The position numbers and the translations under genes were made by a program. A stretch of DNA of 64,000 nucleotides, taken from Xanthomonas sontii (lineage in GTDB: Bacteria; Pseudomonadota; Gammaproteobacteria; Xanthomonadales; Xanthomonadaceae). Positions 20,977-31,314 of the stretch are shown piece by piece. The DNA lies in the NCBI RefSeq assembly GCF_040529055.1, contig NZ_CP132342.1, positions 4,028,001-4,092,000 on the forward strand, in the 5' to 3' direction. Position 1 is the stretch's first letter. Each line of letters begins with the position of its first letter. The notes below the pieces were generated by a model. It was not told the origin of the DNA and did not search any database. It saw only the letters and a list, made by a program, of their open reading frames with translations.

Positions 20977-22488
20977 TCATTCGCCGCGCTCCAGGCGGGC
21001 GATCTCCTCGGCGCGGGCGGCCAGGATCAGGGCCGCGGCGCGGTCCTTGTCCAGGTCCTCGATGCCGAACTCGAGGATTTCGTCGGCAGCCAGATCCGAC
21101 AGGTCCTCGCTGGTACGTACGCCATGGCCGGCCAGCGCGTAGGCGGTGGCTTCGTCCATGCCCGGCAGCGACAGCAGGTCCGCCGCCGGCACACCGTCGT
21201 CGTCGCTCTCCTCGGCGGCCAGCGCCTCGTTGAGCAGCGCGTCGCGGGCACGGGCGCGCAGTTCCTCGACGATGTCCTCGTCGAAGCCTTCCACCGCCAG
21301 CAGCTCGCCGACCGGCACGTAGGCGATTTCCTCGACCGAGTTGAAGCCCTCGGCGACCAGGATCGCGGCGATCTCCTCATCCACTTCCAGCTTGTCCATG
21401 AACAGCTGGCGGGCCACGGCCTGCTCGGCCTCGGACTTGGCCGCGACCTGCTCGGCGGTCATCACGTTGAGCTGCCAGCCGGTCAGGCGGCTGGCCAGGC
21501 GCACGTTCTGGCCGCCCTTGCCGATCGCCTGGGCCAGGCGGTCTTCCGCCACCGCCAGGTCCATCGAGTGCTTTTCTTCATCGACGATGATCGACTGCAC
21601 CTCGGCCGGCGCCATCGCGTTGATGACGAAGTTGGCCGGGTTGTCGTTCCACAGCACGATGTCCACGCGCTCGCCGTTGAGTTCGTTGGACACCGCCTGC
21701 ACGCGCGAACCGCGCATGCCGATGCAGGCGCCGATCGGGTCGGTGCGGGTGTCGTGCGCCAGCACCGCGATCTTGGCGCGGTCGCCCGGATCGCGCGCGC
21801 AGGCCTTGATCTCGACCAGGCCCTGGCCCACTTCCGGCACTTCCAGCTTGAACAACTCGATCATGAATTCCGGCGCGGCGCGGCTGATGAACAGCTGCGG
21901 GCCACGCGGCTCCGAACGCACTTCGGCCAGGTAGCCGCGCACGCGGTCGCCGGCGCGCAGCACGTCGCGCGGGATGCCCTTGTCCTTGGGGATGAAGGCC
22001 TCGGCGTTGCCGCCCAGGTCCACGTAGATGTTGCCGCGCTCGGCGCGCTTGACCACGCCGGTGACCAGCTCGCCGACGCGATCCTTCCACGCGTCCACCA
22101 CCTGCTGGCGCTCGGCCTCGCGTACGCGCTGCACGATCACCTGCTTGGCGGCCTGCGCGGCGATGCGGCCGAAGTCCGGATTCTCGATCTGCTCTTCGAT
22201 GTAGTCGCCGACGTCCACGCCCTCGGCCTCGTCGACCGCGTCCATCAGGCGGATCTGCCGGTCGGGCGATTCCATCACCACATCGTCGGCCACCACTTCC
22301 CAACGCCGGAAGGTTTCGTAGGTGCCGTCCTTGTGGTCGATGGTGACGCGCGTCAGCACGTCCTGGTCGGGGTAGCGCTTCTTCGCCGCCGACGCCAATG
22401 CGGCCTCGATCGCATCGAAGATCACTTCGCGCGGCACGCCCTTTTCGTTGGCCACCGCGTCGACTACCAGCAACAGTTCCTTGCTCAT
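20977..22488 (-). CDS. nusA: Transcription termination/antitermination factor NusA
   Basis: NusA binds RNA polymerase and modulates pausing, termination and rRNA antitermination. It has 503 residues. Domain order is the N-terminal polymerase-binding domain ([17 protein letters not shown]), S1 ([16 protein letters not shown]), tandem KH domains ([17 protein letters not shown] and [15 protein letters not shown]), then two acidic C-terminal repeats as in E. coli. The ATG at 22488 overlaps the rimP stop (ATGA), so translation of the two is coupled. Confidence 0.98.
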   Translation of the reverse strand: MSKELLLVVDAVANEKGVPREVIFDAIEAALASAAKKRYPDQDVLTRVTIDHKDGTYETFRRWEVVADDVVMESPDRQIRLMDAVDEAEGVDVGDYIEEQIENPDFGRIAAQAAKQVIVQRVREAERQQVVDAWKDRVGELVTGVVKRAERGNIYVDLGGNAEAFIPKDKGIPRDVLRAGDRVRGYLAEVRSEPRGPQLFISRAAPEFMIELFKLEVPEVGQGLVEIKACARDPGDRAKIAVLAHDTRTDPIGACIGMRGSRVQAVSNELNGERVDIVLWNDNPANFVINAMAPAEVQSIIVDEEKHSMDLAVAEDRLAQAIGKGGQNVRLASRLTGWQLNVMTAEQVAAKSEAEQAVARQLFMDKLEVDEEIAAILVAEGFNSVEEIAYVPVGELLAVEGFDEDIVEELRARARDALLNEALAAEESDDDGVPAADLLSLPGMDEATAYALAGHGVRTSEDLSDLAADEILEFGIEDLDKDRAAALILAARAEEIARLERGE

Positions 22489-23090
22489 TCTTTCGCTCCG
22501 CGCGCAGCCTCGTCGGCCGCCGGTTCGTTGGATGGTTTCTTATTGGATTTTGCGTTCTTGCCGGCCGGCTTCGGGCCCTTGCCCGGCTTGGTCGGCGCCA
22601 GACCCAGCGCCGCCCAGTCGGGCATGATCCGCGCCTTGTCGATGTTGTCGAAGTCCACCGCCAGTTCGGCGCCGTCGACCTCGAAGGTGATGCGGCCGGC
22701 AGCGGCGTCGGCCTGCACGATGCGCCCCTGCAGGCGCCGACGGCCCTGCTGCGGCAACTTCAGCACCACCTTGGCCGATTCGCCCACATGGCGGGAAAAC
22801 TGTTCGGCGCTGAACAACGGCCGGTCCACGCCCGGCGAGGACACTTCCAGCGTGTAGTTGCCGCTGATCGGGTCTTCCACGTCCAGTTGCGCCGACACCT
22901 CGCGGCTGACCCGCTCGCAATCGTCGATGTTGACGATGCGCTCGGGCTGCTCGGCCAGCGGCACGTCGATGTACAGGCGCAGCGTGGCGCCGCCGGGGGC
23001 CGGCAGGTATTCCGCGCCCAGCAGTTCCAGGCCCAACGCGTCCACGGTCGGGCCCAGCAGAGTCGCGATTTCGTTTGCCTTGTCGCTCAC
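22485..23090 (-). CDS. rimP: Ribosome maturation factor RimP
   Basis: RimP is needed for 30S assembly. Family blocks are [39 protein letters not shown] and [16 protein letters not shown] basic, Lys/Pro-rich tail follows. The start chosen is GTG at 23090 ([13 protein letters not shown]), because it gives the family's usual N-terminal length (201 residues) and has AAGG six bases upstream. An in-frame ATG at 23135 would add 15 residues ([10 protein letters not shown]...) and cannot be excluded. It is the first protein gene after tRNA-fMet, as in the E. coli metY operon. Confidence 0.95.
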   Translation of the reverse strand: MSDKANEIATLLGPTVDALGLELLGAEYLPAPGGATLRLYIDVPLAEQPERIVNIDDCERVSREVSAQLDVEDPISGNYTLEVSSPGVDRPLFSAEQFSRHVGESAKVVLKLPQQGRRRLQGRIVQADAAAGRITFEVDGAELAVDFDNIDKARIMPDWAALGLAPTKPGKGPKPAGKNAKSNKKPSNEPAADEAARGAKE

Positions 23091-23154
23091 AGCCTGCCTT
23101 GCATCTGAAAAGGTTGAAAAGTCGATTGCGTGCATTTCCCGGACCCCGGATACG

Positions 23155-23179
23155 ACAAAGGGCCCTCTGGGCCCCTTGT
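23155..23179 (-). other. Strong hairpin in the rimP leader
   Basis: On the minus strand an 11-bp stem, ACAAGGGGCCC/GGGCCCTTTGT with one G-U pair, closes the loop AGA. It lies between tRNA-fMet and rimP. No T-run follows, so a processing or attenuation role is more likely than termination. Confidence 0.5.
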
Positions 23180-23297
23180 CCGGTAAAACTCCGGTCACGC
23201 TGGATTCCGGTTGCGACGACGGGAACATGCGTCATCGCGAAGCCCAAACTTCCCTGCCGCAGACAACCGATGCACTGGTTGCCGCTGCAGACAAAGA

Positions 23298-23374
23298 TGG
23301 TAGCGGGGGCAGGATTTGAACCTGCGACCTTCGGGTTATGAGCCCGACGAGCTGCCAGACTGCTCCACCCCGCA
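23298..23374 (-). tRNA. Initiator tRNA-fMet (anticodon CAT)
   Basis: The tRNA has 77 bases with encoded CCA. The anticodon stem ends in three G-C pairs (GGG-CTCATAA-CCC), the initiator hallmark. Position 1 is T and position 72 is T, so the terminal pair is a mismatch, as initiators require. In E. coli the mismatch is C-A. The tRNA heads the rimP-nusA-infB operon, equivalent to metY. Confidence 0.97.
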
Positions 23375-23385
23375 GCAGAAGCGGA

Positions 23386-23414
23386 ATTATGAAGAATCAG
23401 TGCGTCGATTGCAA
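23386..23414 (-). promoter_or_regulatory. Promoter of tRNA-fMet and the rimP operon
   Basis: On the minus strand the -35 box is TTGCAA and the -10 box CATAAT, with a 17-base spacer. The -10 box ends 12 bases before the tRNA. Confidence 0.65.
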
Positions 23415-23514
23415 GCCCTGATTTTCATCTCGATGCGGTAGCGACGCTGCCGTTCGAAGGACGCCATGATAACCGCAAACGATGGAAAACGAAACAACAA
23501 TCGCATCGCCGAAT

Positions 23515-23550
23515 GCAAAAACGCCAACGCCGCCTTGCGGCGGCGTTGGC
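23515..23550 (-). terminator. Terminator of the nuo operon
   Basis: A 12-bp stem, GCCAACGCCGCC/GGCGGCGTTGGC, closes TTGC. On the minus strand GTTTTTG follows. It lies 32 bases past the nuoN stop codon. Confidence 0.9.
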
Positions 23551-23581
23551 GGAAAACAGCGGGAAAACCGCCCTTTCGCGA

Positions 23582-25060
23582 TCAGGCCAGGTGCGCGAAG
23601 GCGCGCTGGCACCACGCCATCAGCGGGCTCCAGGCCAGGCCGAAGGCCAGCAGGCCCAGCGCGTTGACGCCCAGCGCCACGCCCAGCACGCGGTCGTCGT
23701 TGGCCGGCAGCGGCGTGCCGACCGGCTCGTCGAAATACATCACCTTGATCACGCGCAGGTAGTAGAACGCGCCGATCACCGCGCACAGCACCGACAGCAC
23801 CGCCAGGCCGGTCCACCACAGGTTCTGGTCGGGCACCGCGACGACCGCGCCCAGCACCGCCAGCTTGGCCCAGAAGCCCAGGAACGGCGGCACGCCGGCC
23901 AGCGAGGCCATGATGCACAGCACCAGCAGCGCCATCCACGGGTTGCGCGCGTTCAGGCCCTTGAAGTCGTCGATGTTCTCGGCCTCGAAGCCCTTGCGCG
24001 ACAACGCGATGATCGCGCCGAACGAGGCGGTGGACATCACCGCATAGCAGATCGCGTAGAACAGTGCCGCCGCATAGCCGCGCTCGCCGCCGCCGGCCAC
24101 GCCCAGCAGCAGGAAGCCGATGTGCGAGACCGTGGAATACGCCAGCATGCGCTTGAGATTGCTCTGCGCCACCGCCATCAGGTTGCCGACCACCAGCGAC
24201 AGCGCCGCCAGGCCGCCGATCACCCAGTGCCATTGCGCCGCCAGCGGGCCCACGCCCACTTCCAGCAGGCGGTAGGCCATGCCGAACGCGGCCAGCTTGG
24301 ACGCCGAGCTGATGAACAGCGCGATCGGCGCCGGGGCGCCCTGGTAGACGTCCGGCAACCACATGTGGAACGGCGCCGCGCCCAGCTTGAAGGCAACGCC
24401 GGCGATCATGAACACCGTGCCGGTCAGCAGCAGCATGTGCTCGCGGCCGTTGCCGATCGCCTCGTGGATGCCGCTCAGGCTCAGCGTGCCGGTGGCGCCG
24501 TAGATCAGCGACATGCCGTACAGCAGCAGGCCCGAGGCCAGCGAACCGAGCACGATGTACTTCATCGCCGCTTCGGTGGCCATGCCGTTGTCGCGGTTGG
24601 AGGCGACCAGCGCGTAGGAGCACAGCGCCAGCAGTTCCAGGCCCAGGTAGACCATCAGCAGGCTGCCGGCCGAGACCAGGATCATCATGCCGACCGTGGC
24701 GAACAGCACCAGCACCGGAATCTCGCCCTGGTACAGCTTGCGCTCGCGCAGGTAGCTCCAGCCGTAGATCAGGGTCAGCGCGCTGAGGCCCACGATCACC
24801 GTCTTCATCACGTCGGCGGCGGCATCGCGCACGAACATGCCGTTGAACACCTCGCCCTGCCCGCCCACGCCGGCCAGCAGCATCGCGAACACCGCGACCA
24901 GGATCGCCACCGAGACGATGTGGGTCCAGGCCTTGTTGCGCTCGCTGATGAACAGATCGAGCATCAGCAGGAAGAAGGCACCGGCGGTCAGCACCAGCTC
25001 GGGCAGCAGGGGCGGCAGGTCGACGGTGGTCAGAGGCAGCAGCGCAGGGGTGGTCATCAT
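23582..25060 (-). CDS. nuoN: NADH-quinone oxidoreductase subunit N
   Basis: NuoN is an antiporter-like membrane subunit of respiratory complex I and one of its proton channels. It has 492 residues and about 14 hydrophobic helices. Family signatures include GLELLALCSYALVA, GAAPFHMWLPDVYQGAP and SASKLAAFGMAYRLL. Two adjacent ATG codons (25060 and 25057) follow AGAGA; a TTG just upstream is not needed. It is the last gene of the operon. Confidence 0.97.
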   Translation of the reverse strand: MMTTPALLPLTTVDLPPLLPELVLTAGAFFLLMLDLFISERNKAWTHIVSVAILVAVFAMLLAGVGGQGEVFNGMFVRDAAADVMKTVIVGLSALTLIYGWSYLRERKLYQGEIPVLVLFATVGMMILVSAGSLLMVYLGLELLALCSYALVASNRDNGMATEAAMKYIVLGSLASGLLLYGMSLIYGATGTLSLSGIHEAIGNGREHMLLLTGTVFMIAGVAFKLGAAPFHMWLPDVYQGAPAPIALFISSASKLAAFGMAYRLLEVGVGPLAAQWHWVIGGLAALSLVVGNLMAVAQSNLKRMLAYSTVSHIGFLLLGVAGGGERGYAAALFYAICYAVMSTASFGAIIALSRKGFEAENIDDFKGLNARNPWMALLVLCIMASLAGVPPFLGFWAKLAVLGAVVAVPDQNLWWTGLAVLSVLCAVIGAFYYLRVIKVMYFDEPVGTPLPANDDRVLGVALGVNALGLLAFGLAWSPLMAWCQRAFAHLA

Positions 25061-25093
25061 CAAATCTCTGGAATCAATACGCTCGACGGCCGC

Positions 25094-26596
25094 TTACAGC
25101 TTGCTGGTGGCGATCTGCGCCGCCAGCTTCGCGATCGAGGGCTCCATCAGGTCGGTCAACGGCTTCGGATACAGGCCCAGGGCCAGCACGCCGAGCGCGA
25201 ACACGCCCAGCACCAGCGCCTCGCGGCCGTTGATGTCCTTCAGCTCGGCCACGTGCGCATTGGCGACCTCGCCGAAGAACACGCGCTTGTAAAGCCACAG
25301 GGTGTAGGCAGCGGTGATCACCAGGGTGGTCGCCGCGCCGAAGGCCAGCAGCGGGTGCGCCTGGAAGCTGGCCATGATGACCATGAACTCGCCGACGAAG
25401 CCGCTGGTGCCCGGCAGGCCCGCATTGGCCATGAAGAACAGCATCGCGAAGGTCGCGAACCACGGCATCACGTTGACCACGCCGCCGTAGTCGGCGATGC
25501 GGCGGGTGTGCATGCGGTCGTACAGCACGCCGACGCAGGAGAACATCGCGCCGGACACGAAGCCGTGCGAGATCATCTGCACCATCGCGCCCTGCAGGCC
25601 CAACCGGGCCGCATCGGTGCTGCCGAAGCCGACCAGGGCGAAGGCGACGAAGGTGCCGAGGGTGACGAAGCCCATGTGCGCGATCGACGAGTAGGCGATC
25701 AGCTTCTTCATGTCGTCCTGGACCAGGGCGACCAGGCCGACGTAGATCACCGCGATCAGCGACAGCGCGATCACCAGCCACGCCCACTCGTTGCTGGCAT
25801 CGGGCAGGATCGGCAGGTTGAAGCGCAGGAAGCCGTAACCGCCGATCTTCAACGCGATCGCCGCCAGGATCACCGAGCCGGCGGTCGGCGCTTCCACGTG
25901 CGCGTCCGGCAGCCAGGTGTGCACCGGGAACATCGGCACCTTGACCGCGAAGGCGATCAGGAAGGCGAAGAACAGCCAGGTCTGCTCCTTCGAGGTCAGC
26001 GACAGCTGGTAGAGGTCGGCGAGCTGGAAGCTGCCGCCCTTCAGGTACAGGTAGATCAACCCGACCAGCATCAGCACCGAGCCGAGGAAGGTGTACAGGA
26101 AGAACTTGACCGCGGCGTAGATGCGGCGCGGGCCGCCCCAGATGCCGATGATCAGGAACATCGGGATCAGCATCGCCTCGAAGAACACGTAGAACAGCAT
26201 CGCGTCGGTGGCGGAGAAGATGCCGACGGTGACGCCTTCCAGAATCAGGAACGCGGCCACGTACTGGTTGACGCGCTTGTCGATCGAGGTCCACGCGCCG
26301 ATCAGCGCCAGCACCGTGACCAGCGTGGTCAGCACGATCAGCGCCACCGCGATGCCGTCGGCGCCGAGGTTGTAGCCGATGTCGTATGCCGGGATCCAGG
26401 CATGGGTCTCAACGAACTGCAGCGCGTCGCTGGCGTAGTCGAAACCGGTGAGCAGCGGCAGGCTGAGCGCGAAGGTCAGCAACGCCACCAGCAGCGACGC
26501 CCAGCGCGCCGCACGCGCATCACGCAGGGCGAGCACCAGGGCGCCGCCGATGATCGGCAGCCAGATCAGGATGGAGAGTAGAGGCCAGTTCGACAC
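25094..26596 (-). CDS. nuoM: NADH-quinone oxidoreductase subunit M
   Basis: NuoM is an antiporter-like proton-channel subunit of complex I. It has 500 residues and about 14 transmembrane helices. Family motifs include FYVFFEAMLIPMFLIIGIWG with the channel glutamate, PMFPVHTWLPDAHVEAPT, and KKLIAYSSIAHMGFVTLG with a conserved channel lysine. The start is the GTG at 26596 (VSNWPLLSILIW). nuoL lies 20 bases upstream and nuoN 33 bases downstream. Confidence 0.97.
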   Translation of the reverse strand: MSNWPLLSILIWLPIIGGALVLALRDARAARWASLLVALLTFALSLPLLTGFDYASDALQFVETHAWIPAYDIGYNLGADGIAVALIVLTTLVTVLALIGAWTSIDKRVNQYVAAFLILEGVTVGIFSATDAMLFYVFFEAMLIPMFLIIGIWGGPRRIYAAVKFFLYTFLGSVLMLVGLIYLYLKGGSFQLADLYQLSLTSKEQTWLFFAFLIAFAVKVPMFPVHTWLPDAHVEAPTAGSVILAAIALKIGGYGFLRFNLPILPDASNEWAWLVIALSLIAVIYVGLVALVQDDMKKLIAYSSIAHMGFVTLGTFVAFALVGFGSTDAARLGLQGAMVQMISHGFVSGAMFSCVGVLYDRMHTRRIADYGGVVNVMPWFATFAMLFFMANAGLPGTSGFVGEFMVIMASFQAHPLLAFGAATTLVITAAYTLWLYKRVFFGEVANAHVAELKDINGREALVLGVFALGVLALGLYPKPLTDLMEPSIAKLAAQIATSKL

Positions 26597-26616
26597 GTGT
26601 TCTTATTCCGTACAGG

Positions 26617-28764
26617 TCAACGCCAGAAATGCATCAGCACGCCCAGCAGGGCAATGAGACCGACGATCATCGCGAAGGCGTAGTGATAGAGGAAACCGGA
26701 TTGCGTGCGACGCAGCAGATTGGCCGCCAGGTCGATCACGCGTGCGGTGCCGTTGACCATGAAGCCGTCCACGACATGCGTATCCACCGCGCGCGACACC
26801 TTGCCCAGGCGCACGCCGCCGCCGGCGAAACCGCCGATCCAGAGCTTGTCGAAACCGTACTTGTTCTCGAGGATCCACACCGGCACCGAGAAGGTCTTGC
26901 GCGCCTTCGCCGCCAGTTCCGGCTTCCACAGGTACAGGATCCAGGCCAGGGCGAAACCGGCCAGGGTCAGGAAGAACGGCGGCTGGGTCAGGCCGTGCAG
27001 GGCGAACGCGACCGGGCCGTGGAACTCCTCGGCCAGCGCGCCGACGGTGTCGCGCGCCGGATCGTAGAAGTCGACGATGCCGGTGAAGAAGCTGACGGCC
27101 TGGCCCTTGATCGCCGCCGCGGCATGGTGCCCCGCCCAGTCGGTGCCGAACAGCATCGGGCCGATGGTGAAGAAGCCGATCGCGATCGACGGGATCGCCA
27201 GCAGGATCAGCGGCACCGTCACCACCCACGGCGACTCGTGCGGTTCGTGCGCGCCGTGGTGGCCGTGGCCGTGATCGTCGTGCGCGTGATCGTCGTGGGC
27301 ATGCGCACCGTGGGCGTCGTCATGATGCGCATCGTGGTGCGCATGCGCATCGCGGAAGCGCTCTTGGCCATGGAAGGTCAGGAACAGCAGGCGGAAGCTG
27401 TAGAAGCTGGTGATCAGCACGCCGCCGAGCACGGCCCAGTAGCCGTAGGTCGCGATCCAGCCATGCGAGGTGTGCGCGTGGTGCTGCGCCGCCTCGATGA
27501 TGGTGTCCTTGGAGTAGAAGCCGGCGAAGAACGGGGTGCCGACCAGCGCCAGGGTGCCGATGACGCTGGTCCAGTAGGTGATCGGCATGTACTTGCGCAG
27601 GCCGCCCATCTTGCGCATGTCCTGCTCGTGGTGCATGCCGATGATCACCGAGCCGGCCGCCAGGAACAGCAGCGCCTTGAAGAAGGCGTGGGTCATCAGG
27701 TGGAACACCGCCGCCGAGTACGCCGACACGCCCAGCGCCACGGTCATGTAGCCCAGCTGCGACAGCGTCGAGTAGGCGACCACGCGCTTGATGTCGTTCT
27801 GCACGATGCCGATCAGGCCGGTGAAGAACGCGGTGGTGGCGCCGACGACCAGCACGAAGTTCAACGCGGTCTGCGACAGCTCGAACAGCGGCGACATGCG
27901 CGCCACCATGAAGATGCCGGCGGTGACCATGGTCGCGGCGTGGATCAGCGCCGAGATCGGGGTCGGGCCTTCCATCGAGTCCGGCAGCCACACGTGCAGC
28001 GGCACCTGCGCCGACTTGCCCATGGCGCCGATGAACAGGCACACGCAGATGATGGTGGAGACGTTCCAGGCATGACCCTGGAACAGCTGCACCTGTGCCA
28101 GACCGCCGGCGGCATCGCTGCCCAGCACCGCGGTGGCGTTGGCGAACACGCTGGCGTAGTCCAGCGTGCCGAACCACAGCAGCACGCCGGCGATGCCGAG
28201 GATGAAGCCGAAGTCGCCAACGCGATTGACCAGGAACGCCTTCATGTTGGCGAACACCGCGGTCGGGCGCTTGAACCAGAAGCCGATCAGCAGGTACGAC
28301 ACCAGGCCCACCGCTTCCCAGCCGAAGAACAGCTGCAGGAAGTTGTTGCTCATCACCAGGCTCAGCATCGAGAAGGTGAACAGCGAGATGTAGCTGAAGA
28401 AGCGCTGGTAGCCCGGATCGTCGGCCATGTAGCCGATGGTGTAGATGTGCACCAGCAGCGACACGAAGGTCACCACCACCATCATCATCGCGGTCAGGCG
28501 GTCGACCATGAAGCCGACGTGGGCCGAATAGTGGCCGACCTCGAAGAAGGTGTAGAGGTTCTGGTTGAACGGCGAGGCGCCCTGCCCGACCAACTGGTAC
28601 AGGGTCCAGCACGACAGCGCGCAGCTGACCGCGACGCCGAGGATGGTGGCGAACTGCGCGCCCTTGCGGCCGACCTGACGGCCGAACAGGCCGGCGATGA
28701 TGCTGCCGACCAGCGGGGCCAGCACCACCGCGATCAGCAGACTCTTGGAGAGCGTAATTTCCAT
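26617..28764 (-). CDS. nuoL: NADH-quinone oxidoreductase subunit L
   Basis: NuoL is the distal antiporter-like subunit of complex I, with a long lateral helix. It has 715 residues against 613 in E. coli. Signatures are FFGWEAVGLVSYLLIGFW, LHVWLPDSMEGPTPISALIH and KRVVAYSTLSQLGYMTVALG. The extra length is mainly a hydrophilic insert at about residues 470-510. It is extremely rich in His and Asp (16 His in 39 residues) and lies between transmembrane segments. The ATG at 28764 opens MEITLSKSLLIAVV. nuoK ends 7 bases upstream. Confidence 0.97.
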   Translation of the reverse strand: MEITLSKSLLIAVVLAPLVGSIIAGLFGRQVGRKGAQFATILGVAVSCALSCWTLYQLVGQGASPFNQNLYTFFEVGHYSAHVGFMVDRLTAMMMVVVTFVSLLVHIYTIGYMADDPGYQRFFSYISLFTFSMLSLVMSNNFLQLFFGWEAVGLVSYLLIGFWFKRPTAVFANMKAFLVNRVGDFGFILGIAGVLLWFGTLDYASVFANATAVLGSDAAGGLAQVQLFQGHAWNVSTIICVCLFIGAMGKSAQVPLHVWLPDSMEGPTPISALIHAATMVTAGIFMVARMSPLFELSQTALNFVLVVGATTAFFTGLIGIVQNDIKRVVAYSTLSQLGYMTVALGVSAYSAAVFHLMTHAFFKALLFLAAGSVIIGMHHEQDMRKMGGLRKYMPITYWTSVIGTLALVGTPFFAGFYSKDTIIEAAQHHAHTSHGWIATYGYWAVLGGVLITSFYSFRLLFLTFHGQERFRDAHAHHDAHHDDAHGAHAHDDHAHDDHGHGHHGAHEPHESPWVVTVPLILLAIPSIAIGFFTIGPMLFGTDWAGHHAAAAIKGQAVSFFTGIVDFYDPARDTVGALAEEFHGPVAFALHGLTQPPFFLTLAGFALAWILYLWKPELAAKARKTFSVPVWILENKYGFDKLWIGGFAGGGVRLGKVSRAVDTHVVDGFMVNGTARVIDLAANLLRRTQSGFLYHYAFAMIVGLIALLGVLMHFWR

Positions 28765-28771
28765 CTGCAGG

Positions 28772-29077
28772 TCAGCCCTTCAGCGAATCGACTTCGGCCA
28801 CGTTGATCGTGTGGCGGGTACGGAACAGCGTCACCAGGATCGCGAGGCCGATGGCGGCTTCGGCCGCGGCCACGGTCAGGATGAAGAACACGAACAACTG
28901 GCCGGCGGCGTCGCCGAGCTCGCGCGAGAAGGCGACGAAGTTGATGTTGACCGACAGCAGCATCAGCTCGATCGACATCAGCAGCACGATGACGTTCTTG
29001 CGGTTGAGGAAGATGCCGGCCAGGGCGATGCAGAACAGCACCGCGCCGAGCGCCAGCAGATGGCCTAGGGAGATCAT
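28772..29077 (-). CDS. nuoK: NADH-quinone oxidoreductase subunit K
   Basis: NuoK is a small membrane subunit of complex I, homologous to MrpC. It has 101 residues and three transmembrane helices. The conserved helix-2 glutamate lies in [19 protein letters not shown], and a second lies in [11 protein letters not shown]. The ATG at 29077 overlaps the nuoJ stop by four bases. Confidence 0.97.
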   Translation of the reverse strand: MISLGHLLALGAVLFCIALAGIFLNRKNVIVLLMSIELMLLSVNINFVAFSRELGDAAGQLFVFFILTVAAAEAAIGLAILVTLFRTRHTINVAEVDSLKG

Positions 29078-29721
29078 GGCTGGCCCTCCTGCGATGCCGG
29101 CGGAGTGTGGAGCGTGGGCTTTTCGGCGGCCATCTTGACCATGCGCAGACGGTCGCCGGCCTTGACCCGCGACTGGTCGCCCGGGTTCTGGGTCTTGATG
29201 CCGGTGCGCTTGCGCAGGGTCAGCATCACGGCGGCCACGACCGCCACGGTCAGGATGATCGCGGCGAACTCGAACGGCAGCAGGAACTGGGTGAACAGGG
29301 TCTTGGCCAGCCAGGTGATGTTGGAGGTGTCGGCGGCCTGCGCCGCGGCGTTGTCGGCCGGGAACGGCGCCGCGCTGCGCGCCTTCACGCCGATCAGGGT
29401 GACCATCTGCACCAGCATCGCCACTGCCACCACCAGGCCCACCGGCAGGTAGCGCACCCAGCCTTCGCGCATGCGGGCGGTGTCGATGTCCAGCATCATC
29501 ACCACGAACAGGAACAGCACCATCACCGCGCCGACGTAGACCAGCACCAGGGTCACGCCGAGGAACTCGGCGCCCACCAGCAGCCACACGCAGGCGATGG
29601 AGAAGAACGTCAGGATCAGACACAGCACTGCGTACACGGGGTTGCGCACGCTGATCACCGCGCCGGCGGCGACCGCGGCGATGGTGGCGAAGATCCAGAA
29701 AGCGATATTGACCCAATCCAT
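29074..29721 (-). CDS. nuoJ: NADH-quinone oxidoreductase subunit J
   Basis: NuoJ is a membrane subunit of complex I next to NuoH, A and K. It has 215 residues and five transmembrane helices in the first 170. Family blocks are [20 protein letters not shown] and [30 protein letters not shown] basic, soluble C-terminal tail follows (about residues 175-215). Confidence 0.97.
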   Translation of the reverse strand: MDWVNIAFWIFATIAAVAAGAVISVRNPVYAVLCLILTFFSIACVWLLVGAEFLGVTLVLVYVGAVMVLFLFVVMMLDIDTARMREGWVRYLPVGLVVAVAMLVQMVTLIGVKARSAAPFPADNAAAQAADTSNITWLAKTLFTQFLLPFEFAAIILTVAVVAAVMLTLRKRTGIKTQNPGDQSRVKAGDRLRMVKMAAEKPTLHTPPASQEGQP

Positions 29722-29730
29722 TTCGGAACC

Positions 29731-30219
29731 TCAGCGGAAGGGAGCGTCGGCAGCGCGGCGCTCGGCGATCTCGGCCTCGAGCCGGTCTCCGATCGCCAGC
29801 AACTGCGGCTTGGTGACGATGTTCTCGCCGCGCTTTTCGAAGTGGTACTCCAGCACCTGGGTCTCCACGATCGAATCCACCGGGCAGCTTTCCTCGCAGA
29901 AGCCGCAGTAGATGCACTTGAACAGGTCGATGTCGTAGCGGGTGGTGCGGCGGGTGCCGTCCTCGCGCTTGGTCGAGTCGATGGTGATCGCCAGCGCCGG
30001 GCACACCGCCTCGCACAGCTTGCAGGCGATGCAGCGCTCTTCGCCGTTGGGATAGCGGCGCAGCGCGTGCAGGCCGCGGAAGCGCGGCGACTGCGGGAAC
30101 TTCTCCATCGGGTACAGCACGGTGTACTTGGGACGGAACGTGTACTTCAAGGTCAGCCACAGGCCGCCGAGCAGCTCGAGCAGCAGCAGGCTCTTGAAGT
30201 AATGGGTGATTTTATTCAT
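29731..30219 (-). CDS. nuoI: NADH-quinone oxidoreductase subunit I
   Basis: NuoI is the ferredoxin-like subunit that holds clusters N6a and N6b in the complex I electron path. It has 162 residues. Two CxxCxxCxxxCP motifs are intact: Cys63, 66, 69, 73 and Cys102, 105, 108, 112. An amphipathic N-terminal segment (about residues 10-28) anchors it to the membrane part. The stop is 9 bases before nuoJ. Confidence 0.97.
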   Translation of the reverse strand: MNKITHYFKSLLLLELLGGLWLTLKYTFRPKYTVLYPMEKFPQSPRFRGLHALRRYPNGEERCIACKLCEAVCPALAITIDSTKREDGTRRTTRYDIDLFKCIYCGFCEESCPVDSIVETQVLEYHFEKRGENIVTKPQLLAIGDRLEAEIAERRAADAPFR

Positions 30220-30222
30220 CGC

Positions 30223-31314
30223 TTACACGCCCTTCTGGATCACGCCGTAGAACACCATCAATGCCGTCACCGCGATCCACACGATCGTCAGCGGGATGAA
30301 CACCTTCCAGCCCAGGCGCATGATCTGGTCGTAGCGGTAGCGCGGGAAGCTGGCGCGGAACCAGATGTACGCACTGGCGAAGAACAGCACCTTCATCAGC
30401 AGCCACGGCCAGCCGCCGGTCCAGATCCAGTTGACCCACGGCGAGATGTCCGCGGTGACCCAACCCTGGATCGGGCTCAGCCAGCCGCCCAGGAAGAAGA
30501 TCGAGACCAGGAAGCTGACCAGGATCATGTTGGCGTATTCGGCCAGGAAGAACAGCGCGAACGCACCGCCCGAATACTCGACCATGTGGCCGGCGACGAT
30601 TTCCGACTCGCCTTCGACCACGTCGAACGGCGCGCGGTTGGTCTCGGCTACGCCGGACACCCAGTACACGATGAACAGCGGGAACAGCGGGATCAGGAAC
30701 CAGTCGAAGAACCCGGAGCTGCCGGCCTGCGCCTGCACGATCGTGCTCAGGTTCAGGCTGCCGGCCGCGATCATCACGCCGACCAGGGCGAAGCCCATCG
30801 CGATCTCGTAGCTGACCACCTGCGCCGCCGAGCGCATCGCGCCCAGGAAGGCGTACTTGGAGTTGGACGCCCAGCCGGCCAGGATGATGCCGTACACGCC
30901 CAGCGAGGTCATCGCCAGCAGGTACAGCAGGCCGGCGTTGGCGTTGGACAGCACCAGCTTGGCGTCGAACGGCACCACCGCCCAGGCGGCGAAGGCCGGC
31001 GCCAGGGTGATCAGCGGCGCGATCACGAACATCGCCTTGTGCGAGCTGCTGGGCTGGATGATTTCCTTGAACAGCAGTTTGAAGACGTCGGCGAAGGCCT
31101 GGAAGATGCCCATGCCCACGTACATCGGCCCGTGGCGCACATGCATCCAGCCGATCAGCTTGCGCTCCCAGACCACGTAGAACGCCACCGCGATGATCAC
31201 CGGCATGGCGATCAGCAGGATCTTCAGCACGATCCACAGGACCACGCCGAGGGCGCCCAGGCCGAGGAACCACTGGTGCAGCGGGTCGACCACGTTCAAC
31301 AGCATCTCGTTCAT
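30223..31314 (-). CDS. nuoH: NADH-quinone oxidoreductase subunit H
   Basis: NuoH is the membrane subunit of complex I that forms the quinone chamber roof with NuoB and NuoD. It has 363 residues and about eight transmembrane helices. Family blocks are [18 protein letters not shown], then [19 protein letters not shown], then [18 protein letters not shown] and [15 protein letters not shown]. The ATG at 31314 overlaps the nuoG stop. Confidence 0.97.
   Translation of the reverse strand: MNEMLLNVVDPLHQWFLGLGALGVVLWIVLKILLIAMPVIIAVAFYVVWERKLIGWMHVRHGPMYVGMGIFQAFADVFKLLFKEIIQPSSSHKAMFVIAPLITLAPAFAAWAVVPFDAKLVLSNANAGLLYLLAMTSLGVYGIILAGWASNSKYAFLGAMRSAAQVVSYEIAMGFALVGVMIAAGSLNLSTIVQAQAGSSGFFDWFLIPLFPLFIVYWVSGVAETNRAPFDVVEGESEIVAGHMVEYSGGAFALFFLAEYANMILVSFLVSIFFLGGWLSPIQGWVTADISPWVNWIWTGGWPWLLMKVLFFASAYIWFRASFPRYRYDQIMRLGWKVFIPLTIVWIAVTALMVFYGVIQKGV

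Noticed and set aside
23091..23135. ATG at 23135 as the rimP start
   Set aside because: It would add 15 residues absent from the family. The GTG at 23090 fits family length and has a better ribosome binding site, though the ATG is not excluded.
27237..27360. Repetitive-looking bases in nuoL considered as a CRISPR or tandem repeat
   Set aside because: The repetition comes from His/Asp codons inside an intact reading frame. There are no spacer-repeat units of constant length.
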